Shown here: one piece after another, positions 38,239 through 48,816 of the stretch
Position numbering within the stretch: the stretch's first letter is position 1
Layout: every line of letters begins with the position of its first letter
Assembly: GCA_001636495.1 (NCBI GenBank)
Contig: KV440964.1
Coordinates: 1,814,666-1,878,665 of the forward strand
Reading direction: 5' to 3'
Length of the DNA stretch: 64,000 nucleotides
Source: Sutcliffiella horikoshii
GTDB lineage: Bacteria > Bacillota > Bacilli > Bacillales > Bacillaceae_I
Notes under the pieces: generated by a model
The model's input: only the letters and a program-made list of their open reading frames with translations
Told to the model about the DNA's origin: nothing
The model's database searches: none
Made by a program: the position numbers and the translations under genes

Positions 38239-38946
38239 GTGTCTTTAAACTTTAACAAAGGTGGCTCACGTTACGGCCGAACAACCAAGCGCAAAAAAAC
38301 AAACATGATCTTGAATATCCTGATTGGTGTTGTATTCATATTTATTATCGTTCTTGCTTCTTCCCTGTTCTTTGGGAAAAATGATCCTGCTACTGATAGC
38401 GAAAATCAGCTGGCTACAGAAGAACAAGAACTAAGCGAAACACAAGAGAACGAAACAGAGGAAGAATCCGAGGAAACGGCTCCTTCTGAAGAAGAGGAGA
38501 AATCTGAATCTGAGGAAGCGAAAAAAGAAAAAGAAGAAGCTGAAAAAGAAAAAGCTGAGAAAGAAAAAGAAAAAGAAGAGAAGGAGTCCAATGAGGGTGA
38601 CGATTCTGAAACAGAGGTCTCCGAAAACTCCGATGACCCTAATGTTATCAAAACAATGACAAATCCAGGCTGGGGCCCAGTAGGCACAACTCAGTCAGAA
38701 CCGCATACTTCCGTCTATGACGAAGGGCATGTGGACTGGAAAGAAAAGCTTGATGCCGTTCATGCCGCAACTGGTCTGAACAGTGGCGACTATACCCTTT
38801 ACTTCCTTGGAAATGGCGGCAGCGAGCATCTAGCAGTGGCCTCCATTAAGGATAAATCCACCGGGGAAAACTTCAAAGTATATTTGGAGTGGGTGACCAA
38901 CAAAGGTTGGAAGGCCACCAAGGTAGAGCAGGTTAAGTCGTTGTAA
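38239..38946 (+). CDS. yrrS: DUF1510 membrane protein YrrS
   Basis: This 235-residue protein has a short basic cytosolic N-terminus (SRYGRTTKRKKTN), one membrane helix (about 24-45) and then an extremely Glu/Ser/Lys-rich spacer (about 60-135), likely extended. A compact C-terminal DUF1510 domain follows (NPGWGPVGTTQSEPHTSVYD onward, about 143-235). It follows pbpI as in B. subtilis, where yrrS and pbpI are one sporulation operon. It starts at a GTG after AGGAGGG. Function is unknown, probably at the septum or forespore membrane. Confidence 0.88.
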   Translation: MSLNFNKGGSRYGRTTKRKKTNMILNILIGVVFIFIIVLASSLFFGKNDPATDSENQLATEEQELSETQENETEEESEETAPSEEEEKSESEEAKKEKEEAEKEKAEKEKEKEEKESNEGDDSETEVSENSDDPNVIKTMTNPGWGPVGTTQSEPHTSVYDEGHVDWKEKLDAVHAATGLNSGDYTLYFLGNGGSEHLAVASIKDKSTGENFKVYLEWVTNKGWKATKVEQVKSL

Positions 38947-38963
38947 TATAAGTGTGAGTGTTG

Positions 38964-38992
38964 GACCTATCCCTTGGGGTGGGTCTTTTTTT
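38964..38992 (+). terminator. terminator after yrrS
   Basis: GACCTATCCC pairs with GGGGTGGGTC (mismatched centre), then seven Ts. Confidence 0.65.
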
Positions 38993-39247
38993 ATTGGTTT
39001 GAGTTTTGCATGGGGAGGCGTGCTGTGCTGCTCGTGCGCCGGATGAAGGGCTTGAGGTCAAGGGATTGAAGTGTTAAAGGGCTTTTAATGGGAAAGTTGT
39101 AGAAATGTGTGGAGCGGGTTAGGTTTTGGGGTTGTTGAAAATAGGTAATCGGGTGGTTTTGGTACCAGGGAAATCAAGGTGGAGAGAATTGTGGGTGGTG
39201 TCGGTTGGTGCGTTTTTTTGTCGAACTGCTCGTAAATGTTGTGTTTC

Positions 39248-39339
39248 GGCTCGTATTTTTGCGGAGTGGAAAATAAATTGTACGTAATGGCTCGTATTTT
39301 TGCGGAACGGAAAATAAAAGTAGGAGTTTGGAAAATAAA
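39248..39339 (+). repeat. short tandem-like repeats in a gene-free 515-bp spacer
   Basis: GGCTCGTATTTTTGCGGA followed by a variable pair and GGAAAATAAA occurs at 39248-39277 and again at 39289-39318 (41-bp period). A third partial copy, GGAGTTTGGAAAATAAA, is at 39323-39339, and a degraded GCTCGTAAATG lies upstream near 39229. The rest of the spacer (38993-39462) has no convincing gene; open frames in it are short, without ribosome sites, and rich in repeats. Confidence 0.65.
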
Positions 39340-39462
39340 CTCTTGAACGAAATATCTCAAAATCGTCCCGCAAATCAAATGCTTAAAAAATGCTGACTTC
39401 TAAGCAGGATATTAAGTGAAATGAAGAGAATACAGTTAAAAGTCAGTAAAAGGAGGTAAAAA

Positions 39463-40422
39463 ATGATCAAAAAGCAAAGAGAAAAATCGAATAGGCTTCA
39501 AACGCACCAGGCAGGAATGCGAAGAGTCCCAAAAAGCCATCCTAAATATCCAATGATAGAAAAAGAACATGGTAGGTTGCACTACGGTCATAAAGGAGAA
39601 GTGGCAATGGATTATTTCTTAACCTTTCTCCCAGATGACAAATACTTAATTCTTAATAGTCTCAGGCTTGAAGATCCAAAAGGTAGATATTTTCAGATGG
39701 ACACAGTTCTTATATCGCAGACGCATTGTATTATAATTGATTCAAAATATATAAATGGGATTTTAGAGTTTGACGAACAAGCAAATCAACTATTAAGACA
39801 CTTACCTGATAATGGCGGTATAGAAAAATTAAGCGATCCTATTTCTCAAATGGCACGTCAAAGACATCAGCTTGCACTTCGGTTAGAGAAGCATAATTTT
39901 CCCCCGATTCCAATCGCAAGTCTCATAGCTTTAACCCATTCAAGTGCCACTCTCATCAAAACAACACCCTCCATTCGAAAGAAAGTCACATTCCATACGA
40001 ACTTACCAAACAGAATAAAAGAAATTAACGATATTCACACCACTGAACATCTTAGTATGAAGGAACTTCTTAAGCTATCCAAAGTCATGATAAAAAAGCA
40101 TACACCTGATAAGTTTAATCTTCTTGCCTATTATAAGATACCACCCGATGAATTAATACTTGGGGTAATATGTACTTCTTGTACATGTGCTCCGATGCAG
40201 AAAAAGAGGTCAACATGGTATTGCTTAAAATGTGGGGCGTGTTCTAAAGTCACACATTTAGAAGCGCTTTTAGATCATAAACTATTAATTGGAGATACCG
40301 TCACAAATAAAGAAATACGGTGTTTTCTTCAACTACCAACCCCAACAGCCACTTCCAAATACTTAGCTTCTCTTAACCTCAGATTTGAAGGGGACTTTAA
40401 AGGCAGGAGATATTTCCTGTAA
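39463..40422 (+). CDS. NERD (nuclease-related) domain protein with C-terminal zinc ribbon
   Basis: This 319-residue protein has a NERD-type domain at about residues 40-150. GRLHYGHKGEVAMDYFLTFL is the usual opening and QMDTVLISQTHCIIIDSKYI carries the aspartate and DSK residues of the restriction-endonuclease-like core. A helical middle follows. Near residues 236-260 there is a zinc-ribbon pattern, CTSCTCAPMQ then WYCLKCGAC, and the last 50 residues look like a helical winged region. NERD proteins are common in bacilli, and their role in DNA processing or defence is unproven. The gene is more AT-rich than its neighbours and follows a repeat-filled spacer. AGGAGGT precedes the ATG. Confidence 0.75.
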   Translation: MIKKQREKSNRLQTHQAGMRRVPKSHPKYPMIEKEHGRLHYGHKGEVAMDYFLTFLPDDKYLILNSLRLEDPKGRYFQMDTVLISQTHCIIIDSKYINGILEFDEQANQLLRHLPDNGGIEKLSDPISQMARQRHQLALRLEKHNFPPIPIASLIALTHSSATLIKTTPSIRKKVTFHTNLPNRIKEINDIHTTEHLSMKELLKLSKVMIKKHTPDKFNLLAYYKIPPDELILGVICTSCTCAPMQKKRSTWYCLKCGACSKVTHLEALLDHKLLIGDTVTNKEIRCFLQLPTPTATSKYLASLNLRFEGDFKGRRYFL

Positions 40423-40433
40423 TGGCAATATAA

Positions 40434-40460
40434 CAAAAAACGCTCACTCCCGAGCGCTTT
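40434..40460 (-). terminator. terminator of yrzA
   Basis: On the minus strand AGCGCTCGGGAGTGAGCG folds on CGCTC/GAGCG and ends in six Ts. Confidence 0.65.
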
Positions 40461-40463
40461 AAC

Positions 40464-40673
40464 TCATTTAACCTTCAGTTTAAAATGCACCACCGCACTA
40501 TAAAACCGTCTGCCTTCCTCATCCAGATGCATCTGATGAGATACAGAATGGACGCCAAGCATTATGGCGCGGTTATGGTCAATTTGTTCATTTATTTTCT
40601 TCTCTAATGTCTTTGGGTCAAGTGCTTCAAAGAACTCCACTTTATCTTCCAATAAACTGAATTCAAAGTTCAT
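40464..40673 (-). CDS. yrzA: DUF2536 protein YrzA
   Basis: A small soluble protein of 69 residues with the DUF2536 pattern: LLEDKVEFFEALDPKTLEKK, INEQIDHNRAIMLGVHSVSH and a final strand FYSAVVHFKLKV. I start at ATG 40673 after AAAGGA, six codons inside the longest frame. It is divergent from the yrrT operon, its usual neighbour in bacilli. Function is unknown. Confidence 0.88.
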   Translation of the reverse strand: MNFEFSLLEDKVEFFEALDPKTLEKKINEQIDHNRAIMLGVHSVSHQMHLDEEGRRFYSAVVHFKLKVK

Positions 40674-40838
40674 AATTCCAAGTCCTTTCATCGGGTTTAT
40701 TTCACAGAAAAATCAGAACGTTTGCAACCGCTCTCATCCTTTTATTACTAGGATTCTATATTTATCTTACCAAACAATTTCGTTGAAGAAAATAGCGAGA
40801 TGTGATAGATTAAGAACAGTTATTTTTTTAAAACATAC

Positions 40839-40854
40839 TATACTCATAGGAATT
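40839..40854 (+). promoter_or_regulatory. -10 box and CymR-like site before yrrT
   Basis: TATACT at 40839-40844 is a likely -10 box. ATAGGAATT at 40846-40854 matches the conserved core (AT-N-GGAATT) of the CymR operator, placed at the expected transcription start, where a repressor would block. The upstream half of the known consensus matches poorly. Confidence 0.55.
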
Positions 40855-40882
40855 ATATAAATTATAGGTGGAGTGATCATCA

Positions 40883-41524
40883 ATGGGACGTGAATTCGTC
40901 GAACTGTTTAATGATTGGGCAAACTATTATGATGCAACGGTGAGCGGCAAGGACCAGGAATATGCGGAGGTTTTCCGTGGATATGAGGACATTCTGAAGG
41001 ATGTGGCTTCTAAAGCTCTAAGTCCTGTCGTTGAATTTGGAGTAGGGACTGGGAACCTCACAGCAGAACTGCTGAAAAATGGCCATAAAGTTTATGCGAT
41101 TGAGCCATCCAAAACGATGAGAGAGAAGGCGGCAGAAAAGCTACCAAAGTCGGTCAATCTGGAGGATGGTGACTTTTTGAGTTTTCCAGTACCATCTGAA
41201 TCGATCCAATCCATCGCCAGCACCTATGCATTTCATCATCTGACAGATGCAGAAAAGGAAGAAGCGGTGGCGCACTATGGAAAGTTACTTCATAAAGGTG
41301 GTAAAATAGTATTTGCTGATACGGTCTTTGAAAATGAAGAAGCGTACAGAGCGACAATTGAACAGGCAGAAAAGCATACGTTTCTGAACTTGGCCAACGA
41401 TTTGAAAACGGAATATTATACAACGATGGACGTCCTCACCAATATTTTTGAAAAGAATGGTTTCAAAGTGGAGTACCAGCGTTTTAATCATTTTGTCTGG
41501 GTAATGGAAGCGACAAAACAGTAG
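40883..41524 (+). CDS. yrrT: SAM-dependent methyltransferase YrrT
   Basis: Class I methyltransferase of 213 residues. The SAM motif is [16 protein letters not shown] (about 47-62), with [12 protein letters not shown] and [16 protein letters not shown] downstream. In B. subtilis yrrT heads the operon converting methionine-derived SAM products to cysteine; its own substrate is unproven but it fits a SAM-to-SAH step. GGTGGAG lies before the ATG. It is 80 bp ahead of mtnN. Confidence 0.9.
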   Translation: MGREFVELFNDWANYYDATVSGKDQEYAEVFRGYEDILKDVASKALSPVVEFGVGTGNLTAELLKNGHKVYAIEPSKTMREKAAEKLPKSVNLEDGDFLSFPVPSESIQSIASTYAFHHLTDAEKEEAVAHYGKLLHKGGKIVFADTVFENEEAYRATIEQAEKHTFLNLANDLKTEYYTTMDVLTNIFEKNGFKVEYQRFNHFVWVMEATKQ

Positions 41525-41604
41525 CAGGCGGGCATTCACACTCTCTCTTTTCGAAAAAGTGAGGAAGTCCGTCCGCTCATTCTATGAAAAGAGGGATTCT
41601 CGTA

Positions 41605-42306
41605 ATGAAAGTAGCAATTATCGGAGCAATGGAAGAAGAAGTAACCATCATGCGTGAAAAGATAGAAGGCATGGAGACAACGACTGTAGCAGGTTGTGAA
41701 TACTATACTGGAACACTGAATGGCGTGGATGTCATCCTCTCAAAATCAGGAATTGGAAAAGTGAATGCGGCGCTCAGCACAGCATTGCTTTTAGAGCGCT
41801 TCAAACCTGAAGTAGTCATCAACACTGGTTCTGCAGGTGGGTTCTCTCCATCCTTGAACGTTGGGGATGTTGTTATTTCAACAGAAGTTCGTCACCATGA
41901 TGTAGATGTGACGGCATTTGGATACGAGTATGGACAAGTTCCGGGCTTGCCTGCAGCATTTGAAGCAGATGCGAAGCTTATGACCGTTGCAAAGAAGGCG
42001 GCACAAAACGTGAGCGGGATGCAGGTTGTGGAAGGGCTGATCGCAACAGGTGATTCCTTCATGAATGACCCGGTACGTGTGGAAGCGGTTCGTGAAAAGA
42101 TGCCCCAGTTGCAGGCGGCGGAGATGGAAGCAGCGGCCATTGCACAGGTCTGTCATTCCTTTGAAGTGCCGTTTGTGGTAATTCGTGCCTTATCAGATAT
42201 CGCAGGGAAAGAGTCGAACATCAGCTTCGACCAGTTCCTAAGCAAGGCGGCATTGCATTCTTCCATGCTGATTGAAAATATGCTAAGCGAGCTGAAAAAC
42301 GCTTAA
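41605..42306 (+). CDS. mtnN: methylthioadenosine / S-adenosylhomocysteine nucleosidase
   Basis: This 233-residue enzyme releases adenine from MTA and SAH, giving S-ribosylhomocysteine for LuxS. The N-terminus [13 protein letters not shown] holds the general-acid glutamate region. [16 protein letters not shown] and the ATGDSFM and [14 protein letters not shown] motifs (about 150-185) bind ribose and base. The late [10 protein letters not shown] holds the catalytic aspartate. The start is ATG 41605 after GAGGGA, seven codons inside the frame. Confidence 0.95.
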   Translation: MKVAIIGAMEEEVTIMREKIEGMETTTVAGCEYYTGTLNGVDVILSKSGIGKVNAALSTALLLERFKPEVVINTGSAGGFSPSLNVGDVVISTEVRHHDVDVTAFGYEYGQVPGLPAAFEADAKLMTVAKKAAQNVSGMQVVEGLIATGDSFMNDPVRVEAVREKMPQLQAAEMEAAAIAQVCHSFEVPFVVIRALSDIAGKESNISFDQFLSKAALHSSMLIENMLSELKNA

Positions 42307-42339
42307 CACACAGAGATAATGTGTGCGGGGGGATACATG

Positions 42340-44401
<2,062 letters not shown>

Positions 44402-44416
44402 TAATAGAAATTTAGG

Positions 44417-44446
44417 CCCTATAGGAGCGAGTCTCTTATAGGGTTT
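44417..44446 (+). terminator. terminator after mccB
   Basis: CCCTATAGGAG pairs with CTCTTATAGGG (one mismatch), then TTTTCTT. Confidence 0.75.
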
Positions 44447-44481
44447 TCTTATGATAAAATTATCAACCCCCGGAAAAAATC

Positions 44482-44490
44482 TGATATAAT
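44482..44490 (+). promoter_or_regulatory. extended -10 promoter element of the M32 carboxypeptidase gene
   Basis: TGATATAAT is a perfect extended -10, with a weak TTATCA 19 bp upstream. It lies 49 bp before the start codon. Confidence 0.5.
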
Positions 44491-44539
44491 AGGTAGAGTA
44501 TACATAATTTTCATACTATTTTTACTAGGGGGATAACGC

Positions 44540-46075
44540 ATGTCAACTGTACCTGTTTTAGAAACAAACATACAAGAGAAAGTAGACGCATTCAACAAGC
44601 TTGATGAGAAGCTTTGCCATTATAATGATGTATTGGGACTGCTTAGCTGGGATTCTAAAACGAAAGCTCCAAAGAAAGGGAGGTCGTTATTTGGGAAGGC
44701 ACGCGGTACATTATCGACAGAAGCGTTCAAATTATCGATTTCTCAAGAAATGGGAGAACTGCTTACTTTCCTAACAAAAGAGGATGTATGGTCACAATTA
44801 GATGAAGCTACGAAGGCCTGTATAGCAGAACGCCAAAAGAATTATGAAAAATCCAGTAAAATTCCTGCTGAGGAATACCAGGAATACGTCATCTTGGTCA
44901 ATGATGCCAATGAGGCATGGGAAGAAGCTCGTGAAAAGAATGATTTCGCATCCTATGCTCCTGTCCTCGAAAAAGTCTTGGCGTTCAAAAAGAAATTTGG
45001 GGAGTACTATGGATATGAGGGTCATCCATACAATGCCATGCTCAATGAATTTGAACCTGGCTTGACGGTAGAGAAACTCGATGTGCTGTTCAAAGAACTC
45101 CGTGAGAAAAGCGTGGAAATTTTAAATAAAATCAAAGCTTCAAAGTCTCAACCACGTGAGGATATTTTTGCACAAGATTACGATGTCGAGGCACAAAAAA
45201 AATTCAATCAATTCATACTTCCGCTTATTGGCTTCGATATGGATGGCGGACGTCTGGATGAAACGGTCCACCCGTTTGCTTCTTCTGTGAATACTGGAGA
45301 TGTGCGAATCACTACTCGTTTTTTGAAAGATAATGTCCGTTCTGCCATTTTTGGTACCATTCATGAGGCCGGTCATGGTATGTATGAGCAAGGTGTGAAC
45401 CCTGATTTTGAGGGAAGAGTCATTCGCAGAGGAACCTCTTTTGGAATCCACGAGTCTCAATCACGCTTTCTTGAAAACATGGTAGGGCGTAGTAAAGAGT
45501 TTTGGACCTTTTTCTACAAGGATCTACAGGAACACTTTCCGGAGCAATTGAAAGATGTTTCCCTAGAAGATTTCTATGCAGCAACCAACAGGGTGGAGCC
45601 TTCCTATATTCGTGTCGAAGCGGATGAGCTAACGTATAATCTTCACATCATGATCCGTTATGAAATTGAAAAAGGGTTATTTGCAGGGGAATATGAAGTG
45701 AAGGATTTACCTAATGTCTGGAATGAAAAGATGGAGGAATACCTTGGGGTAACTCCACCGACAGATACATTAGGTGTCCTGCAGGATGTACACTGGTCCT
45801 TCGGCGGGTTCGGCTATTTCCCTTCCTATTCCCTTGGGAATCTTTATGCGGCCCAGATCCTTTATACGTTCATCAAAGAGATGCCTGATTTCTACGATAA
45901 AATTGAGCAGGGAGACTTCATGGCGATACGAGGTTGGTTAAGAGAAAACATCCATCAATATGGTAAGCTATATTCTCCAAACGACTTGATTGTCAAGGTG
46001 ACAGGTGAAGAGCTGGATGCAAAGTACCTGGTTCAATACCTAGAAGAAAAGTATTCTGCTATTTATCAGTTTTAA
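44540..46075 (+). CDS. M32 family metallocarboxypeptidase (YpwA-like)
   Basis: This 511-residue cytoplasmic zinc carboxypeptidase. The active-site HEAGH is at residues 275-279 in FGTIHEAGHGMYEQG. The family motifs HPFASSVNTGDVRITTRF and GIHESQSRFLENMVGRS flank it, the latter with the third zinc ligand glutamate. VEADELTYNLHIMIRYEIE follows. B. subtilis has this gene (ypwA) elsewhere in its genome, so its place here is a local difference. The ribosome site is GGGGGA before an ATG. Confidence 0.93.
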   Translation: MSTVPVLETNIQEKVDAFNKLDEKLCHYNDVLGLLSWDSKTKAPKKGRSLFGKARGTLSTEAFKLSISQEMGELLTFLTKEDVWSQLDEATKACIAERQKNYEKSSKIPAEEYQEYVILVNDANEAWEEAREKNDFASYAPVLEKVLAFKKKFGEYYGYEGHPYNAMLNEFEPGLTVEKLDVLFKELREKSVEILNKIKASKSQPREDIFAQDYDVEAQKKFNQFILPLIGFDMDGGRLDETVHPFASSVNTGDVRITTRFLKDNVRSAIFGTIHEAGHGMYEQGVNPDFEGRVIRRGTSFGIHESQSRFLENMVGRSKEFWTFFYKDLQEHFPEQLKDVSLEDFYAATNRVEPSYIRVEADELTYNLHIMIRYEIEKGLFAGEYEVKDLPNVWNEKMEEYLGVTPPTDTLGVLQDVHWSFGGFGYFPSYSLGNLYAAQILYTFIKEMPDFYDKIEQGDFMAIRGWLRENIHQYGKLYSPNDLIVKVTGEELDAKYLVQYLEEKYSAIYQF

Positions 46076-46092
46076 TAAAAACTGAATATAGG

Positions 46093-46132
46093 AAAAAGGC
46101 CTTCTGCCATTGAAGTAGCAGAAGGCCTTTTT
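46093..46132. terminator. bidirectional terminator between the M32 gene and a small lipoprotein gene
   Basis: A perfect 15-bp stem AAAAAGGCCTTCTGC, loop of 10, lies between convergent genes and has T-runs on both strands. Confidence 0.85.
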
Positions 46133-46139
46133 AGGTTCA

Positions 46140-46316
46140 TTATTCATCCTCATCATTCTTCTTCGTGTAGAGAGTCCCATCTTTTGTATTTTCTTCTATT
46201 TCACCGTTCGATGTACTTGGGTTGTCGACAATAATGATTTCTTCCGTCGTATCACTTGCAGAGGAACAGGCAGTCAGCAAGGATAAAAGGCAAAACGCGA
46301 CGAATAGTTTTTTCAA
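46140..46316 (-). CDS. small lipoprotein, 58 residues
   Basis: A short frame with a complete lipoprotein signal: MKKLFVAFCLLSLLTACSS, with lipobox LTAC and the lipidated Cys17. The mature part is about 40 acidic residues (SASDTTEEIIIVDNPSTSNG onward), probably unstructured. It starts at a TTG seven bases after GGAGGGGGG. It shares the 46093-46132 terminator with the M32 gene. I do not recognise the family. The strong ribosome site and lipobox support it as real. Confidence 0.7.
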   Translation of the reverse strand: MKKLFVAFCLLSLLTACSSASDTTEEIIIVDNPSTSNGEIEENTKDGTLYTKKNDEDE

Positions 46317-46566
46317 ATTCGTTCCCCCCTCCCCAATTTATTGTTCCATTATAACGAGATTTACCAGGAGAAAACAGTTTTGACTTTCGAAATTAACAGA
46401 TTGATAGGAAGTTCCTAAGAAACCTGGGCCAAAGAGTGGGGAGAAGGTTCCTTTATCAGGAATAATAAGGTAGAAGTCACCGACTTTCCTCACCGTGCGG
46501 AAAAAATTACAAGCCGGACAAACTTACAAACTATGTTAAAGTGAATGGTAGATGGGGGGAATCTAG

Positions 46567-46800
46567 ATGAATGCGAAAGAGTTACAAGCAAAGATTCAGG
46601 ATTATACTAGATATGCCATGATATTAACGACCGTCAGTGTTTTTTTATATATAGGTGTGGCTTTTCAACATGCAGGAAAAGAAGCCATGCAGATTTTTTC
46701 AATGATGGGAACTACGGTCATCCTGCTTAGTGGGGCTGTGTTTTTTGTTGTAAAAACGAGGAAACTTAAGAAATTGCTTCAAGAACAAGATGATCAATAA
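46567..46800 (+). CDS. yrhC: YrhC-like small membrane protein
   Basis: A 77-residue protein with two membrane helices: YAMILTTVSVFLYIGVAF (about 17-34) and FSMMGTTVILLSGAVFFVV (about 44-62), and a basic C-terminal tail. YrhC follows mccB in B. subtilis and has this layout; here it is displaced by the M32 gene and a lipoprotein gene. Assignment is from layout and position, so moderate. GATGGGGGG precedes the ATG. The 250-bp space upstream shows no further gene. Function is unknown. Confidence 0.65.
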   Translation: MNAKELQAKIQDYTRYAMILTTVSVFLYIGVAFQHAGKEAMQIFSMMGTTVILLSGAVFFVVKTRKLKKLLQEQDDQ

Positions 46801-46809
46801 TAATGCAAG

Positions 46810-46842
46810 AAAGGAGCCTTACATGATGATGGGGCTCCTTTT
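46810..46842 (+). terminator. terminator after yrhC
   Basis: AAGGAGCC pairs with GGCTCCTT around a 14-base loop, followed by TTTT; it may serve both strands, since the nuclease gene converges. Confidence 0.7.
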
Positions 46843-46861
46843 TAGTTTTGTGGTTTAAAGG

Positions 46862-47695
46862 TTACCGTTTTGATTTTCGATATCCAGCTGCCTCTGCTTC
46901 TTCTTCGGTGTTAAAACATTCCTCTGGGTTAGTCCTATCATAGTAGGCTCCAGTTTCTACATGGTAGATTTTCTCTCCACTCGAGCTGATATTGCCTTTG
47001 ACAGTACAATTTTCCGTAACAGGATTATTCTCCTGAGTTTTTTTCGAATCAGAATCAGGATTGTCTACATATTCAGGATAGAAACCATCTTCCTGTGCAT
47101 AGTTCTCGACACTCCAAATTCCCACACCCTCCGCCTGAGCTTTTTCTTGAATTTCCTGATATTGATCAACATGGCGTGTGTTTGGGGGATATATATATGC
47201 GACACGAGCCAAGCCTCTTTTCAGAAGTTCTTCTTGGGCGGAGACTCCGTTCACATATACATAGGCCAAGATTCGGCCGTAACGGTCTCGCTCACTGACA
47301 TCAAGTTCAAGTTCCAACTTTCCTCCTGCCGCAAATTCTTCCATGAATTCTTTCGCTTCCGGTCCAAAGGGTTGTGGACCGTTCATCCTAGGGTGGTTGG
47401 TTTCGGGTGTATCGACTAGAAGAAAACGCACATTTTCTTCTTTTTCGTTGATGATTACCTTAATCGTGTCCCCATCAATGACTTTAATAAGTGGGACCTC
47501 TGAGCGTGGAAATTCGTGTTCCTCTTCTGGTTCAGTTTGCGTTTCGTCTGTAGCTGTTTCACTGGGAGTTTGATTTTCAACCTGTTCGTCCTTGGTAGAA
47601 TCATCTTCCATCAAATTGGAGGAGCCACCTTCAACAGCGCATCCTGTCAATACAAGAACAAGTGTCAAACACCATACATGTAAAATCGTTTTCAT
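46862..47695 (-). CDS. thermonuclease (SNase-like) lipoprotein with C-terminal sunset domain
   Basis: A secreted, lipid-anchored nuclease of 277 residues. The signal is MKTILHVWCLTLVLVLTGC with the lipidated Cys19. An acidic linker follows. The staphylococcal-nuclease fold begins LIKVIDGDTIKVII and contains FLLVDTPETN, ERDRYGRILAYVYV and the GLARVAYIYPPN segment, with the active-site arginines and aspartates present. The C-terminal 50 residues (VKGNISSSGEKIYHVETGAYY) are a sunset-type domain common in bacilli nucleases. I start at ATG 47695 after AAAGGTGA. Confidence 0.88.
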   Translation of the reverse strand: MKTILHVWCLTLVLVLTGCAVEGGSSNLMEDDSTKDEQVENQTPSETATDETQTEPEEEHEFPRSEVPLIKVIDGDTIKVIINEKEENVRFLLVDTPETNHPRMNGPQPFGPEAKEFMEEFAAGGKLELELDVSERDRYGRILAYVYVNGVSAQEELLKRGLARVAYIYPPNTRHVDQYQEIQEKAQAEGVGIWSVENYAQEDGFYPEYVDNPDSDSKKTQENNPVTENCTVKGNISSSGEKIYHVETGAYYDRTNPEECFNTEEEAEAAGYRKSKR

Positions 47696-47862
47696 TATTG
47701 TCACCTTTCTGTCCAAAAAAATCTTTTCCAATTATACCACGGAAGGGAATAGAATCCGGAGAGAATTTTGAACTAAGTTTAACAGGTGGAAAAGTTGGGT
47801 ATTTATTGTTTGTGCTTTTAGGAAATGCTAAAGAGAAAATAATGGCTGGGAGTGAGCAGGTT

Positions 47863-48816
47863 TTGATAACCTTTCGAGATGTAACAAAAACCTATGAGGA
47901 TGGAACCGTAGCGGTGCAATCCTTTAACCTCGAAATAAAAGAAGGGGAATTTTTCGTATTGATAGGCCCGAGTGGATGTGGGAAGACAACCACACTGAAG
48001 ATGATCAACCGATTACATAATGTTACAAATGGAGACATCCTTATTGATGGAAAGAGTATCTCCGACCATAATATTCATGAACTGCGCTGGAATATTGGTT
48101 ATGTCTTACAGCAGATTGCCCTGTTTCCTCATATGACAATTGAAGAGAACATTTCCATCGTACCGGAACTTAAATCCTGGAAAAAAGTGGATATCTCCAA
48201 ACGGGTGGATGAACTTCTCGACCTTGTGGGACTTGATCCCTCTACCTATAAAAAGCGCAAGCCATCTGAATTATCAGGTGGACAACAACAGCGTGTTGGC
48301 GTCGCAAGAGCCCTTGCGGCAAATCCGCCCATCATTTTGATGGACGAGCCATTCAGTGCACTTGACCCTCTAAGCCGAGAGCAATTGCAACAGGATTTTT
48401 TGAAATTAAAGGAGAAAATCCAAAAAACAATCGTCTTTGTCACACATGATATGAACGAAGCACTGACGCTTGGTGACCGGATCTGCCTAATGAAGGACGG
48501 AGAAACCGTACAAGTGGGAACACCGGAAGAGTTTATTAATCATCCTAAAGATGACTTTGTAAAATCATTTATTGGCGATAGACGAAGTGTTCTTCAACAA
48601 CCCATCGGAGAATTGTTGGAGCACCTGAAACTCGACCCGCCTGTAACACCTTCGCGGGAAGTGGACAGCAGTGTCCCTCTTGGTGAAGCGTTGGCGGTAT
48701 TAAGCGAAGAAAAAGTGCTCACGGTAATGCGTGAAAATGAACCGGTAGGAATATTGACAAGTGAAAATGCCCTTCAATTTCTACATATTCATAGCAAAGA
48801 AGGAGGGCTTGTATAA
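47863..48816 (+). CDS. osmolyte ABC transporter ATP-binding protein (OpuA/OpuC type)
   Basis: This 317-residue ATPase powers betaine, carnitine or choline import. Walker A GPSGCGKT is at 35-42. The Q-loop is in VLQQIALFPHMTIEEN, the signature is LSGGQQQRVGVARAL, and Walker B is IILMDEPFSALDP. A shortened CBS-like tail (LGEALAVLSEEKVLTVM) follows. The frame extends far upstream over the nuclease gene. I favour TTG 47863, six bases after GGGAGTGAG, giving MITFRDVTKTY; ATG 47842 is the alternative. Its stop overlaps the next start by one base. Confidence 0.85.
   Translation: MITFRDVTKTYEDGTVAVQSFNLEIKEGEFFVLIGPSGCGKTTTLKMINRLHNVTNGDILIDGKSISDHNIHELRWNIGYVLQQIALFPHMTIEENISIVPELKSWKKVDISKRVDELLDLVGLDPSTYKKRKPSELSGGQQQRVGVARALAANPPIILMDEPFSALDPLSREQLQQDFLKLKEKIQKTIVFVTHDMNEALTLGDRICLMKDGETVQVGTPEEFINHPKDDFVKSFIGDRRSVLQQPIGELLEHLKLDPPVTPSREVDSSVPLGEALAVLSEEKVLTVMRENEPVGILTSENALQFLHIHSKEGGLV

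Noticed and set aside
38406-38687. 93-residue Ser/Phe-rich minus-strand frame
   Set aside because: Mirror image of the Glu/Lys-rich codons of yrrS; no ribosome site.
47662-47862. Long upstream extension of the Opu ATPase frame
   Set aside because: Overlaps the start of the divergent nuclease gene and its ribosome site; ABC ATPases begin near MITFRDV.
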